Source: Liolophura sinensis (lineage: Eukaryota; Mollusca; Polyplacophora; Chitonida; Chitonidae). Taken from it: a DNA stretch of 64,000 nucleotides. The notes beneath the pieces were generated by a model. It was not told where the DNA came from, did not search any database, and was given only the letters and a program-made list of their open reading frames with translations. Positions 22,101 through 33,440 of the stretch are shown here, one piece after another (the stretch's first letter is position 1; the number at the start of each line of letters is the position of its first letter). Both the position numbers and the translations under genes were made by a program. The stretch lies in assembly GCF_032854445.1 (NCBI RefSeq), contig NC_088298.1:11769504-11833503 (forward strand), in the 5' to 3' direction.

Positions 22101-22520
22101 GTGAACAATGCTATATGTCTGTTGAATGCTGTGGAGCAAACCTTAAAAGTCCAGTTCATTCAGAAATGACAATCTGAGATCTTAGGGGAAGAATATACAG
22201 AATATTTAAAAAAGAGTATCTAAAAATACTTGATGAAAAAAGTCGAAAAAACAGTAACGCGTTTTCGAGTATCTAGTTATAAATTACCCATAAAAACAGG
22301 AAGATGGACTAACGTAAATCGAAACAGACGTTTGTGTAGCCTCTGTCAGACAAACAGCATTGGCGACGAATTTCATTTCTTACACACATGTACAAGTCTC
22401 AGTTCTATTCGACTGAAATACCTACCAAGATACAGCTATACTAGACCAAGCACAATTACAACTCGGAAATTATTTAGCACTACAAATAAACAGCTGCTAA
22501 AAATTAGTTTCCTATATTAA
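19190..22520 (+). pseudogene. LINE endonuclease-reverse transcriptase (ORF2), broken
   Basis: Endonuclease: NVCGLKS near 19210, a LCL-ETKL motif near 19275 in which the Gln codon has become TAG, and ISDHCPIALS at about 19960-19990. Reverse transcriptase: NNKASGYDKI (20690), an ITILS-FGKLFTAVINNRL stretch (20885), GFREGYS (20989), FVDFSKAFDTV (21080), the catalytic box as CADDTN (21400), and QDKTN (21504). The C-terminal RLCSLCQ...GDEFHFLHTC motif at about 22330-22395 is a CX2C...HX4C knuckle. Stops are frequent, for example at 20370, 20764 and 21116. Confidence 0.85.
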
Positions 22521-22762
22521 TAGGGGATTTAAATTATGTAATAATGCTTGATATTGTTATATACTGTTCAAAATAAGTATACATTTTCAACACATATACA
22601 TATATATATATATTCAGGAACACGTTCTGTGTTAATCTTAATTCTATTGATTAGCCGCCATGTTAATCTATGTGTAATACTTGTATCCTGCCCCCCTTTG
22701 TGGTCTTTGAGTGTAAATAAATAAATGACTGAATGAATGAATGAACCTTACCGGGACTTCTG

Positions 22763-23167
22763 CATAGTCACGCACATGCAGTGACATGTACATAGTCACG
22801 CACATGCAGTGACTCTACATAGTCACGCACATGCAGTGACTCTACATAGTCACGCACATTCAGTTTTCAAGGTAATCTGATCAGCGGTTCAGCGGTTTAA
22901 AAATAGTATTTTGAAATTTCCATTCTTCTCCAACACTGGTGGACAGTTATCGGGATCATTTAAGCTTCAGGACTTTTGCATAGTCACGCACATGCAGTGA
23001 CTTCTACACAGTCATGCACATGCAGTGAGTTTTACATAGTCACGCACATGCAGTGACCCTATATAGTCACGCACATGCAGTGACTTCTACATAGTTACAC
23101 ACATGCAGTGACTCTACATAGTCATGCAAATGTAGGGACTCCTACATAGTCACGCATATGCAGTTTT
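22763..23167. repeat. 27 bp minisatellite in two arrays with shared spacer
   Basis: About four monomers of CATAGTCACGCACATGCAGTG type at 22763-22866 and about seven at 22975-23165. Each array ends in CAGTTTTCAAGGTAATCTGAT followed by a GCGGTTCAGCGGTT spacer, so array plus spacer is itself duplicated. Most monomers contain the dyad AGTCAC...GTGACT. Located just after the LINE tail. Confidence 0.9.
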
Positions 23168-23880
23168 CAAGGTAATCTGATGAGCGGTTCAGCGGTTAAA
23201 AAAAATATTTTTAAATTTCTATTCTCCAACACTAGTCGACAGTTGTCGGGATCATGTAATCTTCCAGACTTCGACTTCACAATGGGTACAAGTTGAAGAC
23301 CACATGTCTTCTATCAATATGGTGTTCATACATGCATCACTTTCTGATTAGGTTTGTTTGCGGCAGCCGTTTGGATTGCCGAGATAATCCAAATTCATTT
23401 ATTATCTACAGTACGGACTATCTGGTCATGTTTGTTGACATTGTTATCTTTACTTGTAAACAGTGTTCACATAAGTTACTGGCCCATGAGAGTTGTCTTC
23501 TCTAAGTGAGAGTTGCCCAGGGCATATTTGTCAGTGAGAGTTATCTCCCTTGAAGCTGTGGGGTTTGGGTGGCAGTTTATTGGAACTGTAAGGCTTATCA
23601 TATTAGGAGTTATCTTAGTGAAAATATAAGCTCTTAATGTCATTGGTCAAAGCGAATATCGTCATTCGCGAATAAATATTCGACCAAGATGGGCGTTTTG
23701 TGTGCTGCTCCTAGCAGTCTTTATACATATTGAGAAACAACGGCCATGCTAAGATGTCACGTGGCCTTTAACACGTATGGCTCCCGCAGTTGTCGTACAT
23801 TATTCATTTGTTGAACTTTAATTACTAAAGCTTTTTGTTCTCTTAATTTGTTTTAAAAATACTTACTGATGAGTTTAAGA
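23168..23880. other. Spacer, no gene seen
   Basis: The second minisatellite spacer (to about 23275) and then non-repetitive sequence. The 70-codon frame at 23293-23505 has no recognisable domain and is shortened in unit B. Confidence 0.4.
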
Positions 23881-23892
23881 CAAATGGCCATG

Positions 23893-24160
23893 GGGGCCTC
23901 CGTGGCTCAGTTGGTTAGCGCGCTAGCACAGCGTAATGACCCAGGAGTCTCTCACCAATGCGGTCGATGTGAGTTCAAGTCCAGCTCATGCTGGATTCCT
24001 CTCTGGCCGTATGTGGGAAGGTCTGTCAGCAACCTGCGGATGGTCGTGGGTTTCCCCCGGGCTGTGCCCGGTTTCCGCCCACCATAATGCTGGCCGCCGT
24101 CGTATAAGTGAAATATTCTTGAGTACGGCGTAAAACACCAATCAAAAAAAAAAAAAAAAT
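23893..24160 (+). mobile_element. Full-length tRNA-derived SINE, present only in unit A
   Basis: The 268 bp body lies between perfect 12 bp repeats CAAATGGCCATG (23881-23892 and 24161-24172). The head is tRNA-like, with an A box in GTGGCTCAGTTGGTTAGCGC and a B box in GAGTTCAAGTCC, followed by a conserved 3' domain (AACCTGCGGATGGTCGTGGG, CCACCATAATGCTGGCCGCC, GTATAAGTGAAATATTCTTG) and an A tail at 24144-24159. Unit B shows the empty site with one copy of the 12 bp target at about 58830. Pol III transcribed, mobilised by a LINE. Confidence 0.95.
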
Positions 24161-24172
24161 CAAATGGCCATG

Positions 24173-25524
24173 AGGCTGACCATTGTGATGCGCAGGGATT
24201 TCCCTGGGATTCCCTCACATTTACGAATGGCAGGAGTTTGGCGCTTGAGAAATATCAGCCACTTAAAACGGATTTGATGCCTATCATGATCTGCCAAGAA
24301 CATATCTAAAGAGCGTTTTGATCGGTGTATGAAAATCCGCGTAAAATCAACCTTTAAAAGAACTGTTAGTGTACAACTTCCATTGTTGCGCGCACGCGCA
24401 CAAAGCACATGCATTTGGGACCGACACATAGAACAAATGAAATACTACAATATATGGTGCCCTAGGATAGTATAATAACCTAAAGATGTCTCATTCGACA
24501 TCTTAAAAGTTACAAAACCCCGCAAACCCGCCTCTCGTACATCCGTGATACTTCACTGAATTTTTCAAACCGAACACCAATATATTTCTGGACGGCTCCA
24601 GAAATGTTGTTTCATACATAGCGACCATCCTTGGTGGCATACTCGCCTGGGACAAGCGTTAATCAGTCCTGGACGTACTGGACACTGGTCACACCATATA
24701 AAATGTTTTAAGAACTGGAACTTATTACCTTTTGTGTGAACATACATCTGTGAATTGAGCTTTCGATATCATATTGTACCTTAGAATGAAAATAAACTGA
24801 ACATCTAAGTGAAACTTATTTAACTTGTTGGTCTATTTATGTTTTATTTTTATAACAACACTTACCAAGTAATTATTTTCAAAAAAAATTGGTTTGTAAT
24901 ACTGAAGGCACTCAAATCACTTGCTGAATACAAACAAGTGAGAGCTCCGTCAAAACTTACATCAAATGTACAACGGCGTCCAGATCTGACACGTCAATAA
25001 CATTACATGCTGGGTATGGTAAGTATTGTTAGGTGTGGTATGGAAGAACAAATCAAATGCAACAAAATCAAAACAGTGTGGAACATAATCATCAGTTTTC
25101 CTACCTTTTACACTGTACATCCTATACATTTTTTAACATGTATTCTTAAACTCATTTTTAACATGTATTCTTAAACTCTCTGAGTTCTGCCAAACATTAC
25201 AGCATACAATAAGACACCCAAAGCTTAAAATTCTGAAATAAACTCAATTTTACCAAAGACAAAACTCAGCATATGTGGAAGGGTCTTGAACAATTGACTT
25301 GAATAATCTGCTGTTAACTAATAATAACATAACAGACTCATGGAAACCATTACAGTTGGAATTAATGCTGCCTGTCGCTAAAATCAGACATATTATATCC
25401 ACCCACTTACAGCATGGTGGCTGCCACTTCAATGTTAAATCAAAACTGTAAATAACTCAAGTGAACCTAATTCTATTATGAATAAGTTTAAATTACCTAG
25501 TACACATAGATCACTTGCTTGCTG
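24173..25524. other. Non-coding stretch, no gene identified
   Basis: The 60-codon minus-strand frame at 24565-24747 has a cluster of Cys residues (WCDQCPVRPGLINACPRRVC), but unit B alters its 3' part by frameshift and no family is recognised. A local direct repeat of TTTTTAACATGTATTCTTAAACTC occurs twice near 25130-25180 in A and once in B. Confidence 0.4.
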
Positions 25525-25620
25525 CTAAGATGGAGAATGGCCTGGAAAGAGCTGGATTTGAACTCACTACCCCAGGATTCCCTCTCTGTTCCTGGTAATC
25601 ATAAGCCTTTTTCACATACA
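25525..25620 (-). mobile_element. Fragment of a second tRNA-derived SINE family
   Basis: On the minus strand the sequence GGGGTAGTGAGTTCAAATCC carries a good Pol III B box with a TPsiC-arm-like context, followed by AGCTCTTTCCAGGCCATTC. It does not match the 3' domain of the SINE at 23893. Copy in unit B at about 60160-60255. Confidence 0.5.
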
Positions 25621-26024
25621 GAGTTAAATCATCAGCATTATTATTGTTATTTTGAAATTTTTTTTATGAATGCATGATTGAGGGTATTTCCCAACACTAA
25701 CATTAATTTTCAACCTCCATCAATTACAATGTTCCAACTCACAGTTCATGACTAGATAATCTTTATGATTTTTGCCTACTTTACTTATTGTTCTGCCAGT
25801 CTTTGTCAATAAAAAAGTACAGAAATACAGATTGCTTTAATTGATGTTTAATCAGAGTCTGAGGTTTACTTTGTACAAATTCTTAAACAATGTTAATCAG
25901 TTATCTTGTAATATAAGATATTTAAGCACATTGTCATGTATACACATGAATAAGATATTTATATTTTTCATTTTACAACAGGCTTCATCAAAACTTTGAA
26001 GAACATTCTCCACATTCTGTTTTC

Positions 26025-26645
26025 TTGCGCACTACATACCATAAGGCTACAGAAACATTTAGTGGAAAATCAAAGAATGAACTGGGAAAATATACAGCCA
26101 AAGCCTTTTCATGTGTGAAGCCATCCCAAATCAAAAACAAAGAAAACTGGAAAAGTTACTCTAAAGTTTACCATGGTTTATCACCCATACAGGAAAACCC
26201 CACATCTGTCTCACTGGAACGGCTTAGTGACTTAATTCCATCAAACTTTGTTTTGAAGAAATCTACTTACAGTGTCATTTGGAAAGGGATATAAATTTAC
26301 CCAGGAACGGAAACAATATGTGAGATTAAACCAGATGGTAAAATGGACTTAAAAGTAAGAAACAGTCAGCGGGTGCTTGTTCTGCTTGCAAAAAACTAAC
26401 AACTTTGAATTTAAAAAACCAAAACACCACTGTTAAGGAAACCACTGACTCTGAGCAAGCTGCCCGTTGTAGGCCTACGCAAACACCATCAACAAGTCAT
26501 CATGCTGGGCCAGATCGTCTGCGGCAACTCTTGCAATCTACTGCGCCATTCCTAAGAGAGGAACAGATTCAAATGATGATTGGTCAGATTATGCTATCAT
26601 TCACTTCACTATGCATGGCCATGTGGACAAGAAGCCCAAGAGCTT
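26025..26645 (+). other. Unidentified coding-like stretch, probably decayed
   Basis: After an acceptor-like TTTTCATTTTACAACAG at about 25965-25981 there is an 89-codon frame (26025-26294) and, in another phase, an 80-codon frame (26405-26647) containing LLQSTAPFLREEQIQMMIGQIML. Unit B frameshifts the first and inserts about 40 bp in the second. I recognise no domain; it may be a relic exon or transposon piece. Confidence 0.25.
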
Positions 26646-26799
26646 GAGAACAGCTACGTCATAATGGTATGATGGTTCTACAAAGGAACGTCAACATTTT
26701 CTCAGTATAAAAATCAGTTATTCAAAACCCAGGAGTAAACCCAGATATGTTTAAATCGATGTACATGAATGCCATAGACAAAAATTCCAGACACTGGCT

Positions 26800-28560
26800 T
26801 CTATGGGAGAGTTGTCTTGTGAAAAAGAAAAAAATGTTACAAATTTCTCTGGTTTTCGAGGAGAAAGGGCTTTTGCTGGGCATGGAATTATAATATCAAC
26901 AGCTAAAAGTATTGGTCGCCGAACAATGCGCTTTAAATCATTCCATTTCTCGTCACAAATTACGTCGTATCAGCCCATTTCCAACCGCATTTGAACAATA
27001 TTTATATTTTCGAATTTTTCCCTGGTCACTTTGGTGAAATGTAATGTGTACCAACTTTCGGCAATAAATAATTAGAGCCCAGAACATGTCAAATCTATGG
27101 GCCAAGCCCATTTGACTGACCCAGCAATTTGCTAACTTCCAAGTCAATTAGAAACCTATTGCCTTTATTTACATGTACCACCACACCACAGCATTTGTAT
27201 ATGGGGGACATAAGTTAGTTTATACCGTCCATTCTAAAAATTACAATGTAACACTGACCCACATAAATAAGATGACAAACGATTCGGAATAATGCCAGAA
27301 TATGGCAAGTGTGGGAAAAAAAACAAATTTCTCTAGTTTTCAAAGAGTAATGACCGTTGCTGGGATGGCCATTATGACGTCAACCTATTTTAATCGACTC
27401 TGCAGCTAAGACCGGTTATTTGTATATTAAATGTTCGGTTATGAGTAATGTGCCGATCGGTAGCCAAGAACATGTCAAGTCTTTATCTCAAGCCCATTTT
27501 ACTGACCCAGCAATTGTCCTACTTCCAAGTCGAGGACAAATCCAATGGCTGTATGTACAGACAATCTTGCCACAGCATTTGTGTATAAAAGAACAAAAGG
27601 CAGTTGATACCCTCCGTTCCAAAAAAAACAATACGATTTAACTTTCACCCACATTATTAAGGTGCCAAACGATGCGGAATAAAGTCAGTAAAAAGGCAGG
27701 TATCGAAACAATTACAAATTTATCTGGTTTCCATGGAGTAAGGAGCGTTGATGTGTACGCCATTATGACATCAATCATGCTTTTACTGACGCTACAGCTA
27801 CCAGTATTGGTCGTAGAGCATTGCGGTTTGCACCATTTAATTTCTCGTCACAATTAAAGACGTATCAGCCTCTTTCCAACAACATTTAAACAGTTTTACC
27901 ATTTTCAAATATTTCTCTCCTCACTTTACGGACTGACATGACCAAAAATGTAACGTGTGCCTTTGCGACTGGTGATTTCTACATTAAACGTTCGGCTATA
28001 AGTAATGTGCCTACATCCAAGTCAAAGACAAACCCAATGCCTTCATTTACATGTACTACCAATCCACAGCAATTGCATATGGGAGCCATAAGTTAGTTGA
28101 TACCGTCCGTTTTACAAATTCCAATTTAACACTGATTCACATACATAAGGTAACAAACGATGCGAAAAAAGGCCAGCAATCGGCAGATGTTGAAAACATT
28201 ACAAATTCCTCTGGTTTCCAATGAGAAAAGTGAACAGTGACTTACATGAAGGTCCTTCAATTCTTTCAGCTATTGTTCTGATCCCTGGCTGAACGTCGTC
28301 TTGTGAAAATTATTCTAGGCGTTTCTAAGGGAGGTAACTCCACCAGACGTTAATCAGTAGCCAAAAACCAAGCTGCCGCTGGTCAAAAAGGCAATGAAAA
28401 ATTACCTCATAATAAAGTCTAACAACTCTTGTTAACTCTGACCCAGGAATTTTCCTACATCCAAGTCAAAGACAAACCCAATGCCTTCATTTACATGTAC
28501 TACCAATCCACAGCAATTGTATATGGGAGCCATAAGTTAGCTCACAATAAAGTCTAACAA
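26800..28560. repeat. Degenerate tandem array of ~350-550 bp monomers
   Basis: Monomers begin near 26827, 27314, 27685 and 28165 with an ACAAATT-CTCTGGTTTTC-type word, continue with CAGC-AAAAGTATTGGTCGC and CGTATCAGCC, then CCAAGTC followed by ATTTACATGTACTACCA, and end with CATAAGTTAGTTGATACCGTCC and ACAAACGATGCGGAA. Frames at 27420, 27672 and 26803 lie within monomers and are not genes. Unit B array: 61465-63200. Confidence 0.8.
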
Positions 28561-29441
28561 CTCTTGTTAACTCTTTCATTATACTGCAAATTTGGAAGAG
28601 TTATTACATGACAAAAGGTAATCGGAACAATGTAGCCGGTCACAGGTGGATTCAGTCGAATCTCCAAGACTGACATACATGTTATGACGTTCATGTTCAA
28701 CAAAACCAAGCAAGTTAATTTTACCTTCGTTTTAAGCATTCCTGTGAAGCTTCCAGTAAAACCTCACTCCTCAAAAGTTCTTCATCAGACAGTTTCTAAT
28801 TCACATTTTGCGATAGTGGTTTGACTCTGATCCGGTAATATCTCTAAGATGACCTTAATTATCCTCATGCTGGACCGATACAGCGGCCTGGGTTGTCTCC
28901 CCTTTTATATGTTTGAACTTGCTAGCCGTAACCTTTATCAACACTGGTCTCTCAGCTTACTCCTGTTACTCCTGATATGTCACATCAGAGGTGAACGTCA
29001 GCACGACCTGTTCAATCACAATCAATATAGCAATATATACATGCACTCATCAACTTCTGCAAATTCTATGCATAAAACCAATCTTCAAACATAGTTCTAC
29101 AGAAAATAGGCCAGATTTTTGTATGTCCGAAATATACTTAGTATAGACTTGAAAACAATGTTCCAGTACTTATGACGTCACGTACTACTAAAAGTCTTGT
29201 AACCATCCAGGTTAACTGAAAAACAGATGTGTACTTTACATTCACTAAACTGGAACTCCGAAAGGACCGACTGCCTGGTTCCGAATGCAACGAGATTGAA
29301 ATATGGTAAACCGATTACAAAGGTAAAAAACATGTTGGTAAAACAATGGCATCCGATAGCATGACCTTACGTGGTCAGAGCGAATGACTGAGCATGTTTA
29401 TAACTTCATAATTCATATGGGGATATACATTATATTAAACA
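28561..29441. other. No gene identified
   Basis: An 81-codon frame at 28849-29094 has two hydrophobic stretches but no signal of selection: unit B differs at amino-acid-changing sites. Nothing else is recognised. Confidence 0.4.
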
Positions 29442-29448
29442 AAGAGCT

Positions 29449-29960
29449 ATGGAAGACGGATGCAGCCACTCGCATTCTGGAGCCGCGTCGTTTAATACAC
29501 GCGGATCGAGAACTCGAGAGTCGAGTTTCACACAAACCGTGCGCAAAAACTCGTGAGGTTTTGCCTAATGTCAATCCACGGGTTTCGTAACGGGACGCGC
29601 AACTCGAGAACGCGAGAATACGAGGTTAAAAAAACCGAGTAATATTATTACTAATCTCGCGCAGATTATAAAATTGAGCTTGAATAGCTAAAAAAACACA
29701 GCGTAGTTTTCGCTAATTTGACATTCTCGAGTTTTTGACTTGTATGTAACAAACTTCTCGAGATTAGCAGTAATATCGCACGGTTTCACTAATCTCGCAT
29801 TCTCGAGTTTTCAACTGGCCGTCGTCTCATGAAACCCGCGGGTCGAGATAAGGTATACACCGCGCGATTTTTGACGGCCGATTTTTTTTAACCTCGACTT
29901 TTGAGTTCTCCAGATTAAGGACACAGCTACAGAACGCGAGTGGCCGCTTCCGTTTTCCAT
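29449..29960. mobile_element. 512 bp MITE with 7 bp target duplication
   Basis: Terminal inverted repeats of about 45 bp (left ATGGAAGACGGATGCAGCC..., right arm reverse complement ATGGAAAACGGAAGCGGCC...) are bounded by AAGAGCT at 29442-29448 and 29961-29967. The interior has inverted CTCGAG/TCTCGC-rich words and no ORF. TSD size is near the 8 bp of hAT elements, but the superfamily is not settled. The matching part of unit B lies beyond the window. Confidence 0.85.
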
Positions 29961-29967
29961 AAGAGCT

Positions 29968-31650
29968 CCTGAAAACTGAAGACTAAAAGCATGATTGACC
30001 TGTCGAACATCAGATGTAGATAGGCGTGTCTTTTTTGGTTGGTGTAGCGTGACATGCTGATAGAGAGTGAAATGGAAGCTGACTCGTGGGCCGACTGATC
30101 ATTCCCATAAATGGTTCTACTAAACTGGGGAAACACAATGTAAAATTTCATCACATACTTGTCGTTTCAGAAGGTACATGCTGTGTTGTAAACATACACA
30201 AGTTAAACTATGTACATGTATAAGTTAAATCGCCAAACACAGGTAAAGGGTTCCTGATCCTGAAATTTTTTTCAGTGTTCAGGATGTACGGATTATGTAC
30301 TACACTCACTATAAAACACTAATAAAAATAATAAATCATATATGCATATTGTCCACAGAAGATTTTGGAATTTGAACCTTTCAATAATCGGTTTAAAATA
30401 ACAGCAATGTCATTGTCACAAACTGTGAGAAATTTACACGGGGATCCATGTACTTTCATAACAGATTTTCATATGATTAGAATGCCCTTCAATTTCTGTC
30501 TCTACCGTTTTTGGGGCTGCTCTTAGACGAATTTGATTTCCCAAGGGCAGATAATTCAGTAGATTTCTTGTGTTGGCTTTTTGTGGCATTTTTCTCCAAT
30601 CTGTTTTTCTCACAGTATTCTCTTTTTTAAGAATCGATTTATTCTTCTTTGTGCTTTGCTTTATGTTGTAAGAGAATGAAAAGGAAACGCATTTGTTGGG
30701 TAGCCTTTCATACAGATGACTAAGATTTGCATTACCACATAAATATGTTGGTGAATTTAAGGTAGTATAGGGGAATATAATTCACGTAAAACAAATCAGT
30801 TCAAACGTACTGTTGTTCTTTTCAGTAAAATGGCACTGCTTTTGTATAGCTATACTCATAAAGCAAAGACCTATTTCACAAGCACTGCCCCATGACAGCA
30901 AAACAGCAAAAAATGGTTTGTTGCAATATGGCTCGTGACCGGCGTGTTTAAGTGGTAAATATTCTCCACTGGATCAAAATAAGAAGTTTTGCTGACTGCA
31001 GGAGACACTGATTAGCAAGAAAAAGTTTAATCACCTTTAACATGACAAGTAAGATGATTTTAGACGATGACTCCGCATTCCAGCTTTCGCTCATTTTCTC
31101 ACTGTCCTTGTCTCCTTCTTCCACTTTCTCAGCTGCATAACGTTTCGCTGTGTTTCTCAGTATGGGATCCAAAAATTACTCGATTTAGACCCTCACAACC
31201 AAACTCAGCTGGAAAAAAGTATCCACACCATGTACAGCAATACACACTTCCACTTCAGCCTAAATCAGAAAAAAATTCTATATTGTCAAGAACATTTCAT
31301 GAATGGAAAGATTTGTTCTCCAGCACTAAAAAGCTTTTAAATTCCGACATACATGTAGCTAATGTCAAAATGAAACTTGATCTGCAATCATGATTTACGT
31401 CACATCTGATGACAAACCTGAAACGTGTTTCTGCGCCAATGCCTGCGCCTAATTAAATACATTGCTGTTTATTGTCACATCACTTTAATACTGAAACCAC
31501 TGCACTCAAGTGTGATTAAGGACCTATACTGAAATGAAAATCAAACATCATTTAACGTCGCAGAAGTGCAGCCACAAGTTAAAATGTTTGGATTAATCAC
31601 TGTCTACCAGGGAAGTGGAAAGCATGTACTGGTAAGATTTACTTATCTAT
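29968..31650. other. No gene identified
   Basis: The overlapping frames at 31067-31393 (+) and 30948-31172 (-) carry no motif I recognise. No repeats or RNA genes are apparent. Confidence 0.4.
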
Positions 31651-31812
31651 TTGATTGGTGTTTTACGCCGTACTCAAGAATATTTCACTTATGCGACGGC
31701 GGTCAGCATTATGGTGGGTGGAAACCCACGACCATCCGCAGGTTGCTTGCAGAGTACGGCCGGACAGGAAGCCAGAATGAGCTGGACTTGAGCTCACAGC
31801 GACCGCATTCTG
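31651..31812 (-). mobile_element. SINE, minus orientation, truncated at the tRNA-like head
   Basis: Minus strand reads the tRNA B-box part (GAGCTCAAGTCCAGCTCATTC), then the 3' domain with GGTCGTGGGTTTCC, CACCATAATGCTGACCGCC and AAATATTCTTGAGTACGGCG, ending ACCAATCAAATA. It is the same family as 23893-24160. Confidence 0.85.
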
Positions 31813-31886
31813 GTAAGAATGAAGAACGATGGAAACATGTGACTAAATGGGAAGAACGATTCGTGCATAAACTTTTTCAATATTAA

Positions 31887-33440
31887 GTTCTAGTTATATT
31901 TAAAAATTATGTAAATGCACATATCTTGAAATTTCCTCTACCTATATTATACAGAGGACGATTGCTATAGACATCTACATGTACCAGTACCATTATAAAG
32001 CATTTTTTATGGATGGACATTGAACATAAATCTGTTAATTAACATGGTGGCCAGAGGTGATGACTCAAAGCAGAAATAATGTACCCTTCAAGAGAACCGT
32101 CCATTTGTGGTGGTGTTGTAAAGGGGAGGCAGCAAATAGAGTATTAATTAAGCATGGAGTCATTCGTGTTTAGTCATATTAGACAGTGCATGTAAATGTG
32201 GAGACCCATATTTCGTACCATCCTCCTTGCCGTTCCAGTAATGTGTGAAGCAGCAGGCACAGCTACCGGACGAGGAACGGGCCCTGGTACGATCACAAAC
32301 CACTGTCCTGCAACAACCGAACACTCTCATAGAATCAGAATATTTATTTTCATTGATATGTGTATTTAATCTCTGATAATAAAGTTTTACTTACACAATG
32401 GCGGTCAGTGTTTTATGGGTGGAGGAGGCGGTAGTGCCCAGGGTAAGCCATTAACTTGATTTGCAAAGGATAACATACACACTTGCACAACTTACTAGTA
32501 CTTGTCTTTAACAAGGTCTTCATTGCAACAAAAGGATTGTCCCACAGATGCCGTTGAATGTTAATTACCATTATTTCCCAAGGATCAATAAGAGCAGGAA
32601 AATCAATAAATTCTCTTTCCAAGGCTGTGGTTCTGACTGCTAAGCCATGTCCAACATAGTTTAAGACAACATAGTTTAAGACAACTTAATACAATGCTCA
32701 CTAAGTAATAGAGAGCGTTCAAACCTGCCAACACCATGCAAATTGTGTTCACAACACGACGAGTAGCCTTCAGCTATACAAACAGAGATGCATACGTATC
32801 TGGTTGAAGACCACAACCACAGCCCTTTTCAGTGCTTCAAACGACCTTTCTAAAGGACAGCCATATCTGAGCAGTTTCTGGTATTTTATATTTTGTTGCC
32901 TGTTATCAAAGTGATGGTAGAACAAATTCTGTTATTGCAACAGATTGTTCTATTAAATATTACGCAGATGCTCTATTAATTATAGAGATTTTATTAGACT
33001 AACAGGGTGTTATGTTGAATATGCCAGAATATTGCGTGATAATAACAATACATTCTAGCATCACTCATAAAACAGATTCATTTTTGAGCGTATATGATTA
33101 TTGTAAACCCTCAATGGCCACTTTCAGAATTTAGTCTCAGACTTTACAGTTGTACACCCGAATAGGTGGTCTCAGGGTAACACACAGATAAATTAGAGAT
33201 CGAGGAAATAACCAGTGGCAAATTAAGACAAATCTACAATCAAGGTCTTCACTTGTATAAAATATTTTTACTAACATTTCTCACATTACTCGCAGCTCAA
33301 TTTTAATTGCCGTATGTTTTATTCCAATGTATCAGAAAAGAATTAGAAAAGTTACAAGTGATGAAGAAATCATTACACATATACGACACAAATTTTATTG
33401 TGTTTTACAGAGTTTCACTTTCATTTCATGATTTCTCGAA
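31887..33440. repeat. Diverged third copy of the 1.5 kb flank segment
   Basis: Collinear with 992-2510 from GTTCTAGTTATATTT to GAAGAAATCATTACACATAT. Extra words in this copy include CTGCAACAACCGAACACTCTC near 32308 and a duplicated ATAGTTTAAGACAAC near 32660. It ends shortly before the unit B start at 33599. Confidence 0.85.

Larger units (their letters stand above)
18576..22735 (+). mobile_element. APE-type non-LTR retrotransposon (LINE), near full length, dead
   Basis: It contains an ORF1-like protein, an apurinic-type endonuclease and a reverse transcriptase in order on one strand, and ends in an AATAAATAAATGA-CTGAATGAATGA tail. Many stops and frameshifts are visible. The clade could not be assigned by eye. 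Unit B keeps only both ends of it. Confidence 0.85.

Noticed and set aside
22763-23167. CRISPR-like array
   Set aside because: Monomers are contiguous without unique spacers, and the genome is eukaryotic.
23893-23965. tRNA gene
   Set aside because: A and B boxes are present, but the sequence continues into a SINE body with A tail and target duplications; the cloverleaf is not convincing.
24565-24747. Cys-rich minus-strand ORF
   Set aside because: Its 3' part changes frame in unit B and the Cys spacing fits no finger class I know.
28849-29094. 81-codon ORF with hydrophobic segments
   Set aside because: A/B differences change amino acids, no homology recognised, no splice or promoter context.
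31067-31393. 108-codon ORF and overlapping minus-strand frame
   Set aside because: No domain recognised and no second copy in the window to test conservation.
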